From contig CALYLW010000015.1 of NCBI GenBank assembly GCA_944989445.1, positions 4,783,740-4,847,739 on the forward strand: a DNA stretch of 64,000 nucleotides. Direction: 5' to 3'. Of this stretch, positions 21,732 through 33,189 are shown piece by piece. Position numbers and translations under genes: made by a program. The stretch comes from Ampullaceana balthica. Its lineage: Eukaryota > Mollusca > Gastropoda > Lymnaeidae. A model generated the notes under the pieces. It saw nothing but the letters and a program-made list of their open reading frames with translations, was not told the DNA's origin and did not search any database. Numbering within the stretch: position 1 is the first letter of the stretch; every line of letters starts with the position of its first letter.

Positions 21732-22190
21732 TTTTTAAATCCCTTACATTAAATTCACCGTATTGGTCGTGGTCCCTCGGAAAAACAAAAGTAAAAAATG
21801 ACCCAATTCCCGTGATCCTATCGAGCTGAACTTTTGCACAAAAACTTTTGTCACTTAAAAATGCATTCTATCAAAATTTCATATCGATCGAATCTACCGT
21901 AATTAAATTAATGAATTTTTAGTTTTTCTCTATGGATCTCAGTGTAGCATGTAAATGTTAGTGCTAGTCGGTCGCGCGGTGCATATTAAATTGAACATGC
22001 TTTTTAAATATTTTCTTGTCGCTCGGTGCGGTGCGTATTTTATTGAACGTACTTTTAGAATATTTTCCCGATCTGTAAATGTTTATGCTAGTCTGTCGCG
22101 CGGTACGTATTATATTGAACATAATCAATACTTTGAGTTATATCTCATATATAAGTGATTTGGAGTCAAAAACTTTGTTTTACGGGTTGT
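21732..22190 (+). mobile_element. Dispersed element, copy 3 (diverged)
   Basis: Shares TTTTTAAATCCCTTACATTA, GGAAAAACAAAAGT, ATCGAGCTGAAC, ATTAAATTAATG and the end ATATAAGTGATTTGGAGTC with copies 1 and 2. It lacks the TCTGTC tract and the GGGCGGGC block, and its middle differs, including internal copies of TCGGTCGCGCGGTGC at about 21968, 22020 and 22092. It is an older or different subfamily member. It begins 31 bp after the 15-bp array. Confidence 0.75.
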
Positions 22191-22690
22191 TTATTTATTC
22201 ATTTTAAAAATAAATAAATTTCTTTTGATAATCATGTTCTTCAGTTACATTAACTGTGTTATGATAATATATTTAACTAGTTTGTGATGCGGCGCCCCCT
22301 TTCTTTTAAGGGTGCCTACGGCGCCCACCTTTTTCAAAAGCCCAATTAACTGGTCCTTGTATGATAAATACGTAATATTAAACTTTCTTAAATGTACAAA
22401 AAGTATTTTATAATGGTTTTATGTCAAAAGCCCAAGTAACTTATCCTTGTATGATAAACACGAAATATTCCTGAAAATTAAACAAAGTATTTATATAATA
22501 ATTTTTACAGTGCTAATCACCACACGATTTTTAAACTAATTTTAGAAAGCAGCGCACCAAATTACTGCACCAAAAAATAACTATTTGAGTCAATCAGCAC
22601 TGCTTACAACGCAAAATTTATAAAAAAAAAGAAGAGTGATTTCCCTTAGCGTTAGGCGTCAGTGATAATTGAGCGTAAATATATAATATA
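22191..22690. repeat. Spacer with diverged 90-bp-spaced duplication
   Basis: CAAAAGCCCAATTAACTGGT (about 22336) and CAAAAGCCCAAGTAACTTAT (about 22425) head two related 45-bp blocks that continue CCTTGTATGATAAA. At 22248-22276 lies a single 29-bp copy of the core of the downstream 42-bp repeat. The rest is AT-rich unique DNA without a gene. Confidence 0.75.
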
Positions 22691-22832
22691 TGATATCACC
22701 TGACATTAACTGTGTTATGATAATATATTTAATGATATCACCTGACATTAACTGTGTTATGATAATATATTTAATGATATCACCTGACATTAACTGTGTT
22801 ATGATAATATATTTAATGATATCACCTGACAT
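22691..22832. repeat. 42-bp tandem repeat
   Basis: About 3.4 identical copies of a 42-bp unit containing GATATCACCTGACATTAACT then GTGTTATGATAATATATTTAA in two parts. It includes GATATC palindromes. An isolated partial copy lies at 22248-22276. Confidence 0.95.
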
Positions 22833-22933
22833 GTCAAAAGTTGAGCCATCCCATTCCATTGTGTGTCCCCCCCCCCTTGTGATATCATTGATGATAAGTT
22901 TAAGAAAAGAATCAACTCAATGGTAGACTTACC

Positions 22934-23254
22934 CAAGTTTGCCAACTCATTGTTGACTATATGTTCAACTTTGCCAACTCATTGTTTACTATTTGTTCAA
23001 CTTTGCCAACTCATTGTTGACTATTTGTTCAACTTTGCCAACTCATTGTTGACTATTTGTTCAACTTTGCCAACTCATTGTTGACTATTTGTTCAACTTT
23101 GCCAACTCATTGTTTACTATTTGTTCAACTTTGCCAACTCATTGTTGACTATTTGTTCAACTTTGCCAACTCATTGTTGACTATTTGTTCAACTTTGCCA
23201 ACTCATTGTTTACTATTTGTTCAACTTTGCCAACTCATTGTTTACTATTTGTTC
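22934..23254. repeat. 32-bp tandem array
   Basis: Ten copies of a 32-bp unit containing CTTTGCCAACTCATTGTTGA then CTATTTGTTCAA. The main variant is TTGTTTACT versus TTGTTGACT. Two short plus frames through it are incidental. Confidence 0.96.
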
Positions 23255-23281
23255 AATCATCCAATCGATAGTTAGTTAGAG

Positions 23282-23482
23282 CAGCGGTTCACAACCTGGG
23301 GGTCGCGACCATCAAGGTTTTTTTTTGTCGCCTGCCTACTGCCGACTAAAAATATTCACTTAGAATGCCAATTTTCTCAATTTTGTACTTAATTGAAAAT
23401 GACTTATTTAAATTTCATTGAGGTGCGGGTAACATGGATTTTATAAAAGGGGTCGCCACACAAAAATTGTTGGGAAACACTG
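23282..23482. mobile_element. hAT MITE with perfect 8-bp TSD
   Basis: The left end CAGCGGTTCACAACCTGGGG and right end (opposite strand) CAGTGTTTCCCAACAATTTT are typical of hAT MITEs. AGTTAGAG lies on both sides (23274-23281 and 23483-23490). The 201-bp interior includes GGGTCGCGACC near the left and GGGGTCGCC near the right and encodes nothing. It inserted 28 bp beyond the end of the 32-bp array. Confidence 0.85.
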
Positions 23483-23490
23483 AGTTAGAG

Positions 23491-23797
23491 CATGACGTTC
23501 TGAGTGGAACTATTTGTTATCAGGGCACACATACCCGCCTCCTATAGGACACACATTAGTGCATTATCTCATGGGGCGATCTGACCGGGTTACCGATGAC
23601 GATAAAGTTAAAGGAACTAAAACTATTAGTGTTATTAGTCAACTGCCAGGTCTTTAGCTCCGACTGAACCCCCCTCCCACCCCAGCTCACGGGCACGACA
23701 CATGACGTCAACAAAATGGATCCCTTCACCAATCCACGGTTACTTGCTAGCGGCATATGACATGGCATCCACCACAACATGGCATGTGATCGTTCTC
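23491..23797. other. Non-coding spacer
   Basis: Unique sequence between the MITE and the large pyrimidine array. No gene seen. Confidence 0.5.
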
Positions 23798-26372
23798 CCA
23801 CAGCCTTTCTTTCTCTCATTCCTGCCCCACAGCCTTTCTTTCTCTCATTCCTGTCCCACAGCCTTTCTTTCTCTCATTCCTGCCCCACAGCCTTTCTTTC
23901 TCTCATTCCTGTCCCACAGCCTTTCTTTCTCTCATTCCTGTCCCACAGCCTTTCTTTCTCTCATTCCTGTCCCACAGCCTTTCTTTCTCTCATTCCTGTC
24001 CCACAGCCTTTCTTTCTCTCATTCCTGTCCCACAGCCTTTCTTTCTCTCATTCCTGTCCCACAGCCTTTCTTTCTCTCATTCCTGTCCCACAGCCTTTCT
24101 TTCTCTCATTCCTGCCCCACAGCGCTTCTTCCTCTCATTCCTGTCCCACAGCTTTTCTTTCTCTCATTCCTGTCCCACAGCCTTTCTTTCTCTCATTCCT
24201 GTCCCACAGCCTTTCTTTCTCTCATTCCTGTCCCACAGCCTTTCTTTCTCTCATTCCTGTCCCACAGCCTTTCTTTCTCTCATTCCTGTCCCACAGCCTT
24301 TCTTCCTCTCATTCCTGTCCCACAGCGCTTCTTCCTCTCATTCCTGTCCCACAGCTTTTCTTTCTCTCATTCCTGTCCCACAGCCTTTCTTTCTCTCATT
24401 CCTGTCCCACAGCCTTTCTTTCTCTCATTCCTGTCCCACAGCCTTTCTTTCTCTCATTCCTGTCCCACAGCCTTTCTTTCTCTCATTCCTGTCCCACAGC
24501 GCTTCTTCCTCTCATTCCTGTCCCACAGCCTTTCTTTCTCTCATTCCTGCCCCACAGCCTTTCTTTCTCTCATTCCTGTCCCACAGCCTTTCTTTCTCTC
24601 ATTCCTGTCCCACAGCCTTTCTTCCTCTCATTCCTGTCCCACAGCCTTTCTTTCTCTCATCCCATGCCTTTCTTTCTCTCATCCCATGCCTTTCTTTCTC
24701 TCATCCCATGCCTTTCTTTCTCTCATTCCTGCCCCACAGCCTTTCTTTATCTCATCCCATGCCTTTCTTTCTCTCATTCCTGTCCCACAGCCTTTCTTTC
24801 TCTCATCCCATGCCTTCCTTTCTCTCATCCCATGCCTTCCTTTCTCTCATGCCATGCCTTTCTTTCTCTCATCCCATGCCTTTCTTTCTCTCATTCCTGT
24901 CCCACAGCCTTTCTTTCTCTCATCCCATGCCTTCCTTTCTCTCATCCCATGCCTTCCTTTCTCTCATCCCATGCCTTTCTTTCTCTCATCCCATGCCTTT
25001 CTTTCTCTCATTCCTGTCCCACAGCCTTTCTTTCTCTCATTCCTGCCCCACAGCGCTTCTTCCTCTCATTCCTGTCCCACAGCCTTTCTTTCTCTCATTC
25101 CTGTCCCACAGCGCTTCTTCCTCTCATTCCTGTCCCACAGCCTTTCTTTCTCTCATTCCTGTCCCACAGCCTTTCTTTCTCTCATTCCTGTCCCACAGCG
25201 TTTCTTTCTCTCATTCCTGTCCCACAGCCTTTCTTTCTCTCATTCCTGCCCCACAGCGCTTCTTCCTCTCATTCCTGTCCCACAGCCTTTCTTTCTCTCA
25301 TTCCTGTCGCACAGCCTTTCTTTCTCTCATTCCTGTCCCACAGCCTTTCTTGCTCTCATCCCATGCCTTCCTTTCTCTCATCCCATGCCTTTCTTTCTCT
25401 CATCCCATGCCTTTCTTTCTCTCATCCCATGTCTTTCTTTCTCTCATCCCATGTCTTTCTTTCTCTCATCCCATGCCTTCCTTTCTCTCATTACATGCCT
25501 TTCTTTCTCTCATCCCATGCCTTCCTTTCTCTCATCCCACGCCTTCCTTTCTCTCATTACATGCCTTTCTTTCTCTCATCCCATGCCTTTCTTTCTCTCA
25601 TCCCATGCCTTCCTTTCTCTCATCCCATGCCTTCCTTTCTCTCATCCCATGCCTTTCTTTCTCTCATCCCATGCCTTTCTTTCTCTCATTCCTGTCCCAC
25701 AGCCTTTCTTTCTCTCATTCCTGTCCCACAGCCTTTCTTCCTCTCATTCCTGTCCCACAGCCTTTCTTCCTCTCATTCCTGTCCCACAGCCTTTCTTTCT
25801 CTCATTCCTGTCCCACAGCCTTTCTTTCTCTCATTCCTGTCCCACATCCTTTCTTTCTCTCATTCCTGTCCCACAGCCTTTCTTTCTCTCATTCCTGTTC
25901 CACAGCCTTTCTTTCTCTCATTCCTGCCCCACAGCCTTTCTTTCTCTCATTCCTGTCCCACAGCCTTTCTTTCTCTCATTCCTGTCCCACAGCCTTTCTT
26001 GCTCTCATCCCATGCCTTCCTTTCTCTCATCCCATGCCTTTCTTTCTCTCATCCCATGCCTTTCTTTCTCTCATCCCATGCCTTTCTTTCTCTCATCCCA
26101 TGCCTTCCTTTCTCTCATTACATGCCTTTCTTTCTCTCATCCCATGCCTTCCTTTCTCTCATCCCACGCCTTCCTTTCTCTCATTACATGCCTTTCTTTC
26201 TCTCATCCCATGCCTTTCTTTCTCTCATCCCATGCCTTCCTTTCTCTCACCCCATGCCTTCCTTTCTCTCACCCCATGCCTTCCTTTCTCTCATCCTATG
26301 CGCTTCCTTTCTCTCATCCCATGCCTTCCTTTCTCTCATCCCATGCCTTCCTTTCTCTCATTCCATACCTTT
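23798..26372. repeat. 29/22-bp pyrimidine-rich array
   Basis: About 100 units of two kinds. The 29-bp unit has CTTTCTTTCTCTCATTCCTG then TCCCACAGC. The 22-bp unit has CCATGCCTTTCTTTCTCTCA then TC. Blocks alternate: 29-mers at 23.8-24.65 kb, mixed to 25.0, 29-mers to 25.35, 22-mers to 25.68, 29-mers to 26.0, then 22-mers. The plus strand is nearly all pyrimidine with no stop codons, so frames of 907, 867 and 581 codons are open in all three plus frames at once. Since 29 and 22 are not multiples of three, each 'protein' switches phase at every unit, which argues against coding. Confidence 0.97.
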
Positions 26373-27513
26373 TCTTTGCTGATCCACTCTGGTACCAATC
26401 ACCACTGCCGCCTGTCTGTAGGTGAGCTACCCCCCTCCCCCACTCCCCATTAGCCAACTGCCCATCCACCCAGTTCACTGGAGATCTTTGTTTACAAGGT
26501 TGCGTAGCTCAGTTTAACTCCGTGAGATCAAACAAAGCTTATCCTTAGATAATTGACTGATTGTAATTGGTGTGCTGCCAAGGAAAGCTCTGTGTGTGTG
26601 TGTGCGTGCGTGCATTTGTTTAGCGGTCAAAGACCTTCATATATTTGTTATATGATATCTCTAGTCGTTTGTTTTATGAAGGATATTCCACTTAAGCCTT
26701 GTAACCTAGTCCACGATCCTAATTTTTTTTTAATATATAAAGTGCATACATCTACAGTATATTCATATGTGTGGCGACACGAAAGATGTAGTCTGTATTT
26801 ATTTACCGTGCATAAATATTTATAGATATTGTATACATGCATAGATAAATAGATAACTGATAAAAATAAATAAATGATAATTAACTCCTTGAAGACTCCA
26901 CCGTGGAATGGTCCGTATATCTTTTACGTCACTGGCCGCGAATGACGGGAACTTAAGATAAACCATGACAGGACCAGACGTGACCCTGGCTCAGAGGAAG
27001 TGTTTAACATGTTGAATGTTAAAGGAGAAGCAGCACCAATTTAAACAGTCAACACAACGGCCTATACCTGCAGTGCTCACCAACCCAGTCCTGTCCGCAG
27101 AGCTTTGGGCTCAGACCACAGTGATTATCTATCTTATCTTTTACAGGAGTCACTTCTATACCGAAGCTTATTGCGTCTACGCTTATCCGCCGAGCTTTTA
27201 ATGCTCAGTCCACCGTGAATTGGCCCGTGACAGCTTGCCCCCTTCCCCACCTTGCGCCACTCCCCCCCCCCGCGTCGTTGAACTACGACCAGAAATCTGT
27301 TGCGTCATAAGCTGGCTTTGTGCGGTAGTAGGACACGATCTCTGGCGTGAAATCCGAGGTGTCAGTTGTGCTGTGGTCGTGTGATGGCCAAGGGATGTAA
27401 TCCAGTGTTCTCAAGGGATTTTATAGTGCAGTGTTAAATTTGAATAGGGGTATTACTAAATACTTTTCTTTGAAGTTATGAGAGGGTGGAGGTGCTTGAG
27501 CTTCAACACCAGC
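26373..27513. other. Non-coding spacer
   Basis: Contains (TG)n near 26588 and AT-rich DNA. Two diverged blocks, CCGCAGAGCTTTGGGCTCAG (about 27098) and CCGCCGAGCTTTTAATGCTC (about 27188), are related. TTAACTCCTTGAAGACTCC at about 26881 and a similar CCACCGTG motif near 27210 may be relic repeats. No gene seen. Confidence 0.5.
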
Positions 27514-27830
27514 CCCACCCCCTTATATCCACCTCCTTATAGTCACCCCCTTATAGTCACCCCCTTATAGCCACCCCCTTATAGCCACCTCCTTATAGCC
27601 ACCCCCTTATAGCCACCCCTTATATCCACCCCCTTATATCCACCCCCTTATAGCCACCCCCTTATAGCCACCCCCTTATAGCCACCCCCTTATAGCCACC
27701 CCCTTATAGCCACCCCCTTATAGCCACCCCCTTATAGCCACCCCCTTATAGCCACCCCTTATATCCACCCCCTTATATCCACCCCCTTATAGCCACCCCC
27801 TTATAGCCACCCCCTTATAGCCACCTCCCT
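27514..27830. repeat. 14-bp C-rich tandem array
   Basis: About 22 copies of the 14-bp unit CCACCCCCTTATAG with variants TATATC, CACCTCC and CACCCC. Two identical runs (CCACCCCTTATAT, CCACCCCCTTATAT, then regular units) recur about 150 bp apart, at about 27612 and 27752, pointing to an internal block duplication. Confidence 0.96.
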
Positions 27831-28947
27831 TAAGACTTGTTTATTATTTGTTCATTTCATTCCAACATTTTGAGATCACTTGATGATATTTGTATTGCCA
27901 AATAATTGATGATATTTGTATTGCCAAATAATTGGACTCATCAGAGAAATGCTTGTGTCTGCTGACGTCATTTGTTGGTTGAGTTCCAGGATGTCGCACG
28001 GTAACTGACTGTTGACATCGCACGGTAACTGACTGTTGACTTTTAGTTGTTAGATTTGTTCAACAGTCATTATGATGCTAGCGGTAGAATTGATCACAGA
28101 ATTAGTATGGTGTACCATTTCACAGCTGCTCTCTTTAATACTACAGTACATTAGTGAGAAACTTCGTCCGGGAATTTTGAAAGTTGATCCCACGACCGCA
28201 CAGCGACCATTAAAAAAAAATTACCATGAATGTCATATGTATCGCACTAGCATCCGTTCGTTTCTTGATGGTTTAACAAAACCCGCATCTCTTAAACTAC
28301 TCAGTTTCGGTAAAGCGCCATCTTTACACTCCAAAAGCCCCCCCCTTCCCTCAGACAAACCCCCTGCCCCCACCCAGCACTCCCCTTCTTTGGGTGAGCA
28401 CCCGCTACTCTCTGCCTCATATTTTTATCGATTGATATCAGTGTGGAGTTGAAGAGGTCGCGGCAGACGAGCCTCTTGCTCTCTGTGTGTTGTATGTTCT
28501 CTCGGTGATATGTCGGCCACAGTCAAGACAGGAGATGGGCTGGGGGTGGGGGTCTCTAGGGGCTGGGTTCTAGACAGGGGCAAATCTCAAAATGCCTGGG
28601 GGGGGTGGGGGTGTTGAGTCTAATTTCTATCAACATTGGGGAAATCCCTGCATGTTACAGACATCTGACCTTATTTTTCTTAACGAGGTGTAAAAGATGT
28701 GTTGTCAGATTCAGACACGAGCTATCTACCCCTGAAATAACCAGATTACACGGGATTTATGTTTATTCTGGTAATTATCTTTCCTTGACTTAAAAAAAAG
28801 TTTATATCCAAAAGCAATATCATTTTCCCCCTTTTAACAGCTGCTTCCAAATAAATTTGAGACGGAGTTCGTTAACATTATTATATAGCGGATAGAGGAT
28901 ACAACTAACTTACTGAAAGTGAACGTGACATTTCCAGTAGCTGACAT
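27831..28947. other. Spacer with two small duplications
   Basis: Two copies of TTGATGATATTTGTATTGCC at about 27880-27930 and two of CGCACGGTAACTGACTGTTG at about 27993-28040. A 126-codon frame at 28072-28452 ends in C-rich low-complexity sequence and has no domain I recognise, so I do not call it a gene. G-rich tract near 28600. Confidence 0.5.
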
Positions 28948-29096
28948 GCGGGGTGTACAGATGGTCCCTTCCATCCTTGTCATTGCGGGGTGTACAGATG
29001 GTCCCTTCCATCCTTGTCATTGCGGGGTGTACAGATGGTCCCTTCCATCCTTGTCATTGCGGGGTGTACAGATGGTCCCTTCCATCCTTGTCATTG
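28948..29096. repeat. 37-bp tandem repeat
   Basis: Four perfect copies of a 37-bp unit containing GCGGGGTGTACAGATGGTCC then CTTCCATCCTTGTCATT. Because 37 is not a multiple of three, the same units are read in all three phases in each open frame. Confidence 0.97.
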
Positions 29097-29402
29097 CTCA
29101 CTTTTTTTCTTTCTCCCCTCCTTCCCGACCTCACCCCTGTTGTACCTTCCTCTACGTTACCTGTTGGCATATGTATATCAATATAATACACACATAGTGC
29201 ATTTAGTTGATTGTGAATTTGAAGGTCGACCTCACCTAGAGGCCAAATTCTTGTGAATATAGCCCTAGTGCTCTCCCCTCATTCTTACATAGTCATTGTA
29301 ATCTGACCTTTAGACCAAACTCGTGTGTATATGGTCATAATAAACTGACCTCTTCGGGCCGTAAGAGTCGAAGACTCGGCCTCCCCATCAGAATGACACA
29401 TT
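29097..29402. other. Non-coding spacer
   Basis: Unique sequence with a pyrimidine tract at about 29100-29130. No gene seen. Confidence 0.5.
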
Positions 29403-29570
29403 GACTACCAAAGTCTTCCCTTGCACTCCAGACTACCAAAGTCTTCCCTTGCACTCCAGACTACCAAAGTCTTCCCTTGCACTCCAGACTACCAAAGTCT
29501 TCCCTTGCACTCCAGACTACCAAAGTCTTCCCTTGCACTCCAGACTACCAAAGTCTTCCCTTGCACTCCA
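29403..29570. repeat. 28-bp tandem repeat
   Basis: Six perfect copies of a 28-bp unit containing GACTACCAAAGTCTTCCCTT then GCACTCCA. Confidence 0.97.
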
Positions 29571-31161
29571 CATTTTCCCCTGTCAACTGAAGGAAAACTC
29601 GCTTCACATCTTACCTCCTCATATACCTTTTCCTTTACCTGTAGTTTTTTTTTCTCTACCTCTAACCCTGAGACTATGTCCGTGAGACGGTACTTGCAGT
29701 GCCTCCCTCCCTCCTTCCCTCCAGATAAGTCAACTTCTATTATCTGTCAAACCCTACCCCCACCAACTCCCTCACCCCAACACAAAGTTGGGCTATCGCG
29801 GAGGCCTCATATCAAATTATTTTTGTGGCGTTTTTGTAAAACACATTAAAACACAAACACATTAAAAAACAAACACATTAAAACTCCCAGACAAAACGAA
29901 CCATGACGTCATTGGCTAAATGGTTATTTCAAGTATTCTACTTTCTTCTCATAAGTATATTAAAAATAGCCGTGCGACGCTTCATTCCGGTGAGTCATTC
30001 AGAGATCGCTTGTAAACTTTGATATAACTTTTTTGAATGCATTCAAGTAGGGTTTGATTTTTCTCTGTGCTTTATTAAGACGGGAAGGAGGCCAGATAAA
30101 AATCTCGCAGGTAATAAATGAGATAACGCAGATAGTTAAAGTGTTTCTATCTCCATTATATAGTCAAGTGCGGTGGTTCACGACCTTTGCGACATAATCC
30201 TTTTTTGAAAGGTGAACAAATTTTTTAAAAGGTATGATGAAGGTGTTTTACCACTGTCACTGTGACGTGCTACAATAAACATGTTTCATTACCACTGTCA
30301 CCTAACAGCACACTGTAAACTCCAGCCATTAAAATCCCATCTCTGTGACTGTTTTTCCTGTTGGTCTTGGTCCAACCTTATCCCTACCTGCCTACCTCCA
30401 TTTCTAATTTTAAGTGAGTCTTTTATAGCCGGTCTTATCTGACATTATCCTTTAAGATTGGGTTAGTTTATCCATGTTTGTTTATCCATTGATGCTAGCG
30501 AGTGGATGGTAAACCCCCCCCCCAATCTCCTGTGTCATAACACTTCCATTTTTCATCGATTGTTACTGAGGTACTGCCTGGCAGTTCCTGATTTGTTCCT
30601 GACGCTATCGCTCATTTGTGGGGCACAAACTTAAGATATGATATTGTTGACAGTACGACAGGTTCCGGGGCAGACTCGTCACAACTTGTTTATGTTTATC
30701 TTTTTCTCGTAACAAAATTAGGCCACGAAAATTACCTTCGTCTTTATTTGCGTATTCCGACATATCACCCAAATCTTTAAATTAACGCCCCCCCCCCACA
30801 CACACACACGCTACCTAATTTTTTTGTATTATCCTTTTAATTCGATGTTATTACTAAACAATCTCCGTTGCCGTTACTTTGTCCATTAAATCTTACGAGC
30901 AATCTTTACATCCTCCTTGGTGCCTCCCTCATATCTACAAGATGATTCTCTAATCTACGGGCAGATAATACGGACGGGCTGCTGGCATAAAGCAGTAGTT
31001 GCCCCCCTTTAAACGGTAGCACGCATCCAGATTACAGCTGTGATTTGTGACCTCACGGAAAGAAAATGGTTTAATGACGTCATCCAATGAACATCTGGGG
31101 GATATGAATGGGAAGAAATAGTGGACATCACTGAACCTGTAAATATAAGTGAAATATAGGG
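29571..31161. other. Non-coding spacer
   Basis: Mostly unique. Three short copies of AAACACATTAAAA lie at about 29838-29885. GGTGGTTCACGACCTTTGCGAC near 30171 resembles an isolated hAT terminus, but no partner was found. C and CA runs near 30790. No gene seen. Confidence 0.5.
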
Positions 31162-31470
31162 AGCTGTATATAAGGACGATCTAAGGGACATGTATGGGAA
31201 GACCTGGTGGGCTAACAATGTGCTGTATATAAGGACGGTATAAGGGACATGTGTGGGAAGACCTGGTGGGCTAACAATGTGCTGTATATAAGGACGGTCT
31301 AAGGGACATGTGTGGGAAGACCTGGGGGGCTAACAATGAGCTGTATATAAGGATGGTCTAAGGGACATGTGTGGGAAGACCTGGTGGGCTAACAATGTGC
31401 TGTATATAAGGACGGTCTAAGGGACATCTGTGGACTGTGGGAAGACCTGTGGGCTAATAATGAGCTGTAA
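31162..31470. repeat. 59-bp tandem repeat with TATATAAG
   Basis: About five copies of a 59-bp unit containing GCTGTATATAAGGACGGTCT, then AAGGGACATGTGTGGGAAGA, then CCTGGTGGGCTAACAATGT. The last copy carries a small insertion (TGGACTG) and decays. Each unit includes a TATA-box-like TATATAAG. Confidence 0.95.
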
Positions 31471-31578
31471 GGAAAGACAATCTAGGAATCATTAGGAAGT
31501 TGTACATGAAGTAGATCTAGGAACCTATGGATGATGTAGTGGACTAAGAAGCAGTGTATTTAAGGGAGCTATAGGGAG

Positions 31579-31682
31579 CTGGACATTAGGGAGACCAATT
31601 GTACTGTCGTCACGGTATGTAATGGTCAAACTGGACATTAGTGAGACCAATGGTACTGTCGTCACGGTATGTAATGGTCAAA
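31579..31682. repeat. 52-bp duplication
   Basis: Two copies, 52 bp apart, of a block beginning CTGGACATTAG and containing GTACTGTCGTCACGGTATGT. They differ at about two positions. Confidence 0.93.
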
Positions 31683-31768
31683 TATCTCTGACCCATAGAC
31701 AAGGAGTGAGATCATCTATTGATATATTTCTTATTGGGAGCTGGTTGATATTTGATTTGTTGTCTGGC

Positions 31769-31833
31769 TGAACCACTGACCACTGCGCTAGTCAACTGAC
31801 CACTGCGCTAGTCAACTGACCACTGTGGTTGTC
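31769..31833. repeat. 23-bp tandem repeat
   Basis: Nearly three copies of a 23-bp unit containing AACTGACCACTGCGCTAGTC. The last copy is diverged. Confidence 0.85.
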
Positions 31834-32280
31834 CAGTGGCAGATGAGATAGATAACAAGGGGTGTCATGATGTGGGGGTGATTAATGGGGGGGGGCTATG
31901 AAAGGAACATATAGGCACATGACCTTCTTAAGTCAGACTAACAGTAACATCAGATGAAGCCAGTAGTAGATCCTAACCCTCATATACGTGCCGAGACATT
32001 CAAGCCAGCATCTAAGAAAGAAATGGGAAGACATTTAATGCTCCCAGACCAGACAGCGGTGTGTAGCGAGTTGTTTATTTAATTTAGCCTTATCTTGTTT
32101 TCATGTTTGGCTGAACGAAGCTGATGAATGATGATGAATGATAGTTTTCAATTATCTCTACATCAGGGTGTTTACACTCATGAAATGATGCCAGCCAATC
32201 AGCGCGTCATATTCATATCGTATGGGGTAAACAATCCTCAAAACTCCAGGATGTTGTTGACATTTATTGACGCTTAAAAC
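31834..32280. other. Non-coding spacer
   Basis: Unique sequence with GATGAATGATGATGAATGAT near 32120. No gene seen. Confidence 0.5.
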
Positions 32281-32645
32281 TTAATTTGACAGATGGAGTT
32301 TTAATTTGACAGATGGAGTTTTAATTTGACAGATGGAGTTTTAATTTGACAGATGGAGTTTTAATTTGACAGATGGAGTTTTAATTTGACAGATGGAGTT
32401 TTAATTTGACAGATGGAGTTTTCATTTGACAGATGGAGTTTTCATTTGACGGATGGAGTTTTCATTTGACGGATGGAGTTTTCATTTGACGGATGGAGTT
32501 TTCATTTGACAGATGGAGTTTTCATTTGACAGATGGAGTTTTAATTTGACAGATGGAGTTTTAATTTGACAGATGTAGTTTTAATTTGACAGATGGAGTT
32601 TTAATTTGACAGATGGAGTTTTAATTTGACAGATGGAGTTTTCAT
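32281..32645. repeat. 20-bp tandem array
   Basis: Eighteen copies of the 20-bp unit TTAATTTGACAGATGGAGTT. Variants are clustered: units 1-7 and most of 14-18 carry TTAATT, units 8-13 carry TTCATT, and units 9-11 also carry GACGG. One unit has GATGTAG. This is the pattern expected from local copying of variants. Confidence 0.98.
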
Positions 32646-33189
32646 TAAGGGAACAAAACCGATTCGTTATATCATTTACCTCTAAGAATCGTATTTTTTT
32701 TATTCCTTTGATTTCGCTGTTATCGTTTTTAAATGGCTTTGTTATCGTTGGCGTCCTTGAATAGAAATTAAAGGGGTCATCAAATTGATACGTCTGGCGT
32801 AACACCTGTAACTGTCTAGTAGTAACCCAAGGCTCTGGTGGCGTGTCGATGTAGGTCATGAAGTGTTTAATCAAGATGTTCCCAGTGTATAATCGAGATG
32901 TTCCCAGTTGGTGTACTAAACTTACACCTGTGTTAGTATACTGTGGTCGCTCCCATCTTGCTGTACCAATGTCATGGCCGTGTTTACCTACACTGTATGT
33001 TTGTCCCTCCGGGAACCAGGCCCACAGAGTTTCGCAGGGATCAGTTTACTCCGTTAAGCTCGTCTTAGATTATGTCTACGGCGATATGCCCTCGGGTTAA
33101 AAAAAACACACACTTAAGAGGGGCCACCGATTTTTATTCCTCTATGATTTTCTGTCTGCGCCAAGAATCTGTAACTGGTGTAAGAGTTG
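32646..33189. other. Non-coding spacer
   Basis: Unique sequence. Overlapping frames on opposite strands at about 32581-33100 show no domain. AGATGTTCCCAGT occurs twice near 32875 and 32896. Confidence 0.5.

Noticed and set aside
23702..26425. Open frames of 907, 867 and 581 codons in three plus frames
   Set aside because: All three frames are open simultaneously because the strand is almost pure pyrimidine, and the 29- and 22-bp units are not multiples of three.
28072..28452. 126-codon open frame as a gene
   Set aside because: No domain recognised and a low-complexity Pro/Ser-rich end from a C-rich tract.
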